DNA of 64,000 bases from Streptomyces sp. SW4 (GTDB taxonomy: Bacteria > Actinomycetota > Actinomycetes > Streptomycetales > Streptomycetaceae), in NCBI GenBank assembly GCA_003248315.1, contig QKWM01000001.1, forward strand, positions 124,001-188,000. The letters run 5' to 3'. Of the stretch, positions 58,973 through 64,000 are shown one piece after another. The notes beneath the pieces are model-generated. The model worked only from the letters and a program-made list of their open reading frames with translations. It was not told where the DNA came from and did not search any database. Every line of letters starts with the position of its first letter. Positions within the stretch are counted from its first letter, which is position 1. The position numbers and the translations under genes are program-made.

Positions 58973-61657
58973 ATGACGGAGGTACGGCCCACGGCCGCCG
59001 CCTCGGCTTCCCTGTGGGAGCGTGACGAGGAAGTCGCCGCCGTCACACGGGCCGTGGACGCCCTGTGCGCGGACCGCTCCTCGTCCGGGAGTCTGCTGGT
59101 GTTCCGGGGCGAGGCGGGTCTCGGCAAGACCGCGCTGCTCGCCGAGACCCGCCGCATCGCCGAGGCCCGCGGCTGCACCGTGTGGTCCGCGCGCGGCGGC
59201 GAGACCCTGCGCTCCGTCCCCTTCAACGTCGTACGGCAACTGCTGCAGCCCGCACTGGTGTCGATGCTCCCCGAGGAGGCCCGCGAGTACCTGGGCGACT
59301 GGTACGGCATCGCCGGCCCCGCCCTCGGCATAGCGGACCCCGGCGAGCGGCAGGCCGACCCGCAGGGCGTGTGCGACGGACTCGTCGCCGCCGTCCGCCG
59401 GCTCGCCCAGCGCGAGTGGCCGCTCGTGCTGCTCATCGACGACGTGCACTGGGCCGACCAGGAGACCCTGCGCTGGCTCGCCGCGTTCGCCGAACGCCTC
59501 GCCGAACTGCCCGTGCTGCTCGTCGTCGCCCGCCGCCCCGGCGAGGTCACCGGCGACGGCGCCCGCCACCTCGACGCGGTCGCCGCCGCCGCGCAGGCCC
59601 CCACCGCCACGCTCAGCGCCCTCACCCCCGAGGCGACGGCCGGGCTCACCCGCGCCACCCTGGGCCCCGGGGCCGACGCGCCGTTCTGCCGTGAGGTGTG
59701 GGCCGTCACCGGAGGCAACCCCTACGAGACCGTCGAACTGCTCGCCAAGGTCCAGGACAGCGAGCTGGAACCGGTCGAGGCCCAGGCCGGCGAACTGCGC
59801 GCGCTGAACCGCTCCGCCCGCGGCGGCGGCCTCGTCGCCCGCCTGGAACAACTCGGCATCGACGCCACCCGGTTCGCGTGGGCCGCCGCCATCCTCGGCA
59901 CCGGCATCACCATCGACCTGGTGGCCCGCCTCGCCACCCTCGACCACGACGACGCCGTGCGCTGCGCCGACCTGCTGCGCACCGCCCGCATCCTCACCGA
60001 CCCCGACCCCGGCGCCGCCCGCACCACCGACCACGGCGACCTGGAGTTCGTCCACCCGCTGATCGCCACCGCCGTCTACAACTCCATCCCGGACGCCCTG
60101 CGCCGCGCCATGCACGGCATCGCCGCCCAGCTCGTCACCGACTCCGGCCTCGGCGCCGCGGCGGCCTCCCGCCATCTGCTCCAGGTCCACCCCGACGACG
60201 ACCAGGAACTCGTCGCCCAACTGCGCGAGGCCGCCCGCGAACACCTCGCCGTCGGCGCCCCCGACGCGGCCCGCCGCTGCCTCGAACGCGCCCTGGAGGA
60301 ACCACCGCTGCCCGAGGCCCGGGCCCGCGTCCTGTACGAACTGGGCTGCGCCACGCTGCTGACCGCACCCGCGACGACCATCGGTCATCTGCGCACCGCC
60401 CTCGGCATGCCCGGCCTCGACGGCGAACAGCGCGTCGACGCCGTCTTCCGGCTCTCCCCGGCCCTCCTCCACAACGACCAGCTGGAAGAGGCCGTCCGCA
60501 CCGTCGAGGCCGAGGCCGCCCGCCTCCCCGAGGGCCCCGCCCGGCTGCGCCTCCAGGCCGTCCAGTACATGTGGGAGGGCATCCACGCCGGGGAGACCGC
60601 CACCCCGGGCCGCTCCGAGCGGCTGAGGGAACTCGCCGCCACCTGCACCGGACGGGACAACGCCGAACGCGCCCTGCTGATCCTGCGCGGCTTCGACGCC
60701 ATGACCCACGGCGAGAACGCCGAGGAGGTCGCCGAACTGTGCGACCGCGCCCTCGTCAACGGCCGGCTCGCCCCGGACTGGGCTGGACGGACCCCGACTG
60801 GGGCCTGGAGCTGCTGATAATGCTCGCCAGCGCCTACGTCTACACCGACCGCCTCGACCGCGCCGAGGCCCTGTTCACCGAAGCCCTGCGCGCCTACGAG
60901 ACGGCCGGCTGGAGCGGCGGCCACCTCGCCCTCGCCCACGCCTACGTCGGTCTCGGCCACCGCAGGCGCGGCCGGCTGCGGGAGGCCGAGGCGTCGCTGC
61001 GCGAGTCGCTGCGGCTGGCCGAACGGGTCGGCCGGGCCTGCCGTTGTACTGGTCGGCGACCTGCAACCTGGTCGACACGCTGCTCGCCCGCGGCCATGTC
61101 GACGAGGCCTGGTCGATCGCCGAGCAGTACGGGTTCGCCCCGCCCTACCCGTCGACGATCGTGCTGCCCGACCCCGCTCCGTCCGGGGTCGGCTGCTGCT
61201 CGCCGTCGGCCGCACCAAGGACGGGATCAACGAACTGGAGGAGGCGGAGAAGGCGTCGGCCGCCCGCGGCCACCACAACCCCGTGATGGTCCCCTGGGCC
61301 GTGGACCTGGCCCGGGCCCTGGCCGGCGAGGACCCCGCCCGCGCCGCCCGGCTGGCCGCCGACGCCCGCCGCCAGGCCGAGCGCTTCGGCACGGACACCG
61401 CCATAGGAGAGGCCCTGCGCTGCGCCGCCGCCCTGGAGACCGGCCAGCGCGCGGTCCGGCTCGCCGCACAGGCGGCCGCCTACCTGGAGGCCTCGCCCTG
61501 CCAGTACGAACACGCCGCCGCCCGCGTCGAGTACGGCATCGCCGCCCGCTCGGCCACCGAGCTGACCCGCGGCCTGGCCCTGGCCCGCTCGTGCGGCGCG
61601 GACGGCCTGGCGACGCGGGCCGAGGAGGCCCTGCGCACCGTACCCGTCCCGGGCTAG
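58973..61657 (+). CDS. Large AAA/TPR ATPase regulator without LuxR HTH (3 frameshifts)
   Basis: About 895 residues, ATG 58973 after GGGGAGGTAGCGGG. N-terminal ATPase of the LAL type: LLVFRGEAGLGKTALLAET (Walker A), WPLVLLIDDVHWADQETLRW (Walker B), CREVWAVTGGNPYETVELL. Then a long TPR-like region (DPDWGLELLIMLASAYVYTD). LAL regulators normally end in a LuxR-type HTH near residue 900. This one stops at ALRTVPVPG with none. Breaks near 60783, 61040 and 61185 do not affect the end. Confidence 0.85.
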
Positions 61658-61748
61658 GGGGGTCTCGGACCACGGCCCGGCCAGGACCGGCCGAGCCGCA
61701 CCACCCCGGCTGGAGGGCCGTCCCGACGCGGCGGCGGTCCGGACTCGG

Positions 61749-63793
61749 CTACGGGCCCGGTGCCAGCCCCCGGTCCCGGATCTCCTGGCCCAGTACCGGC
61801 GTCAGCGCCCGCGCGTAGCCCTCCGCCACATGGCTCTCGTCGCGGTACACGAACGTGTCCGCGACGACCGCGGGGCACCGGCCCGCCCGCGGGCACAGCC
61901 ACGGCGCCGGGTCGACGACCGCCGCGCCGGTGCGGCGGGCCGCCGCCGCGGCGGCCTCCCGCAGCACCGGGGACCTGATCGCCTCCCGCCGGTCGGCCTC
62001 GCAGTTCCCCAGCCGCAGCGGATGCCGCGCCGCGCACTCGACGGCGTCCCCCTTCGGCCACGGACTGTCGAGCAGCACCGCCACCCGGCCCGCGTCGTGC
62101 ACCAGCCTCCGGTACACGCGCTCGTACCCGGCCGTCCACTCCCGCGCCGGATCGGCCATCCGGTCCACCGGCTCGGCCGCCTCGGAGGAGGCGGCCACGA
62201 CCAGCGCCGGCCGCAGCTCCGCGATCCGCCGCAGCGCCCACTCCCGCCAGGTGTCGCACGCCTCGTACGCCCTGCCCTCGGCGCGGATGGTGACGTCGGC
62301 GGTCTTGCAGGACGCCTTCGTCAGCGACACCAGCCGCCAGCCGTGCTCCCGGCTCAGCCGGTCCAGCGCCGGGAACCACTGCGCCGCGTGGGAGTCGCCG
62401 AACAGGATGACGACCTTCCGTGCGGACGGGACGCCGTAGACGCACGCGGGCGACCGGGTGGCGGCGTAGCCGACGTGGCAGCCGTCCCGGTAGACGGCGG
62501 AACGCTGCTCCTTCACGTCCGGCAGCGCCGGGGACAGATTGGCCGGCAGCGCGGTCCCGGACGCGGCGATCAGACCGGCCAGCCGGCCGCCGGGATCCCG
62601 CGCCGCGGCGAGGGCCGCGCCCAGCTCCGGGGAGCGGACCGAGGAGCTGATCGACGGCGGGAAGGACGCCGCGACCAGGCAGACGCACACCACGCTCGCG
62701 GACAGACCGGCGCCGAAGGCCGCCGACAGCGTGGGCCTGCGGCGCAGCGAGGCGCGGAACCGGACCGGGTTCTCCACCAGGTGCAGCGTCGCCCAGGCCA
62801 GCAGCAGCGCCACCGCGCTCAGTTGCAGGGACAGCCAGGGACCGGCCGCCCGGTTCAGGGCCGCCGGGCCCAGCACCAGCAGCGGCCAGTGCCACAGGTA
62901 CCAGCCGTACGACACGTCCCCGTCCAGGTCGCGGGACGCAGCGCGAGCAGCCGCGCGGCACCGGCCCCCGACGGCCCGCAGCCACCGGCGATCACCAGGA
63001 GCGCCCCGAGCACGGGCAGGCAGGCGAAGTGACCGGGGAAGGGCGTGCCGGCGTCGTACAGGAGCGCCGACGCGACGATCGCGCACAGCCCCAGCCAGGA
63101 CAGCGCCGCCGACAGGGGACGCGGAACGCGCGCCAGCGCCGCCGCGCCGAAGGCCAGCAGCCCCCGGCACCCAGCTCCCACAGCCGGGCGTGCGCCCCGA
63201 AGTACGCCCAGGACGGCGCCTCCTCGGTCGCCCGCACGCTCAGCACGTAGGAGACGGCGCAGAGGCCCGCCAGGGGAGCACCCGCAGCCACGGGCGCCGC
63301 ACCGCCTTCCACGTCACCAGGAGCAGCGCGGGCCACACCAGGTAGAACTGCTCCTCCACGGACAGCGACCAGTAGTGCTGGAACGGCGACGGGGCACCGC
63401 CCTGCCGGAGGTAGTCGGTGCCCGCGACCGCCAGGTCCACGTTCATGAGGTACACGGCGCTGGACAGCGCGTCGTGCAGATACTCCTCGTAGCGGATCTT
63501 CGAGGCGAACAGCCGGCAGCACACGAGGGTGGTCAGGCAGGTCAGGGTCGCCAGGGGAGGATGCGCAGCGCGCGCCGGCCGTAGAAGCGCCGCAGGGACA
63601 CCGAGCCGCTGTGCCCGGCCTCCCGCAGCAGGCCCGAGGTGATGACGAAGCCGGAGACGACGAAGAAGACGTCGACGCCGACGTAGCCGCCGGCCAGGTG
63701 CGGGACGCCGGCGTGGGCGAGCACCACGAGGGTGACGGCCAGTCCGCGCAGTCCCTGGATGTCGTGCCGGAAGGCGATGGGGGTGCGTGTCAC
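61749..63793 (-). CDS. OatA-like acyltransferase with SGNH domain (4 lost bases)
   Basis: About 682 residues from GTG 63793. The membrane acyltransferase-3 domain opens FRHDIQGLRGLAVTLVVLAH (catalytic His-Asp region) and has FFVVSGFVITSGLL and HYWSLSVEEQFYLVWPALL. The exported SGNH part has VVILFGDSHAAQWFPALD (block I) and FVYRDESHVAEGYARAL (block V). These proteins O-acetylate peptidoglycan or surface glycans. Breaks near 63560, 63278, 63165 and 62938. Confidence 0.9.
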
Positions 63794-63916
63794 ATCCGGG
63801 ACTGTCCGCAGGCGCGGGCGGTTACCGTCGCACGGGCCGCACGGCTTCCCTCTCCCTGCACCCGCCGGTATGACGCACGTCACTGAAGCGCCGCCGGGGT
63901 GCGGACAGTTACAGGC

Positions 63917-64000
63917 GTGGAGCAATCACTGCGCGCGCGTGTCCGGGCCGGCGACCCCGAGGCCTTCGGCCGGCTCTTCGACGCCTACGCCTCGTCCGTC
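63917..64000 (+). CDS. ECF-type sigma factor, N-terminus only
   Basis: 28 codons from GTG 63917 to the window edge: VEQSLRARVRAGDPEAFGRL then FDAYASSV, the standard region 2 start of sigma-70 family ECF factors. It diverges from the acyltransferase gene across 123 bases. Confidence 0.75.
   Translation, partial: MEQSLRARVRAGDPEAFGRLFDAYASSV

Overview
The window reads as a piece of a Streptomyces (or close relative) chromosome. GC is very high, GTG starts and 4-base ATGA/GTGA gene overlaps are common, and the families are typical: Tat-exported hydrolases, SAV_2336 and VMAP proteins, an HExxH peptide hydroxylase, and DUF2510. Most of the larger genes are broken by single-base deletions, about 100 over 64 kb. 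Almost all fall in short G or C runs and all go in the same direction. I read these as consensus-sequence errors rather than real pseudogenes, and I give each gene as one CDS with its breaks described.

Layout. 1-4.5 kb: transketolase (partial), an AraC regulator, a secreted GH16 glucanase with a CebR-like operator, and a Tat-exported L,D-transpeptidase. 4.7-9.2 kb: a MarR regulator diverging from a four-gene acyl-CoA-type operon (SDR, amidohydrolase, AMP-ligase, MaoC). 9.3-15.6 kb: GH4 glycosidase, ATP-grasp protein, Sfp-type phosphopantetheinyl transferase, and a small XRE/ImmA/MmyB regulatory group. 15.7-22.2 kb: a hydroxyproline catabolic operon (three-part D-hydroxyproline oxidase, DapA-family deaminase, epimerase) with GntR and LacI regulators. 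22.2-28.7 kb: a NitT/TauT-type ABC importer, an IclR regulator and a vanAB-like Rieske O-demethylase with a 63-residue protein coded between its subunits.

28.76-39.09 kb is a foreign island of visibly lower GC, bounded by a 47-bp direct repeat (45/47) made from the first codons of vanA. It carries two facing defence operons. On the plus strand is a tightly coupled six-gene set: a Pycsar-type membrane effector, a Crp/Fnr cyclic-nucleotide sensor, a class III nucleotide cyclase, a large P-loop protein and two unknown proteins. The cyclase tail and the P-loop protein's N-terminus carry the same short motif (VSFSHxGEHGIQAYN), which suggests a docking or co-assembly tag. On the minus strand is a Gabija-like pair (OLD nuclease GajA and UvrD-like GajB). 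The six-gene set is the best candidate here for an undescribed system.

39.3-50.4 kb is a second conflict or signalling region: a trypsin-co-occurring-domain protein, a RiPP-like precursor with an HExxH peptide hydroxylase, and a five-gene operon of trypsin-EAD, VMAP, MoxR AAA+, SAV_2336/vWA-like protein and an NB-ARC/TPR protein (FxsT-like). 50.5-64 kb returns to ordinary genes: an MHS transporter, a Tat-exported phospholipase C, a DMT transporter, a PAP2 phosphatase diverging from a TetR gene with a striking operator array, a DUF2510 protein, a large ATPase regulator without its DNA-binding domain, an OatA-like acyltransferase and the start of an ECF sigma factor.
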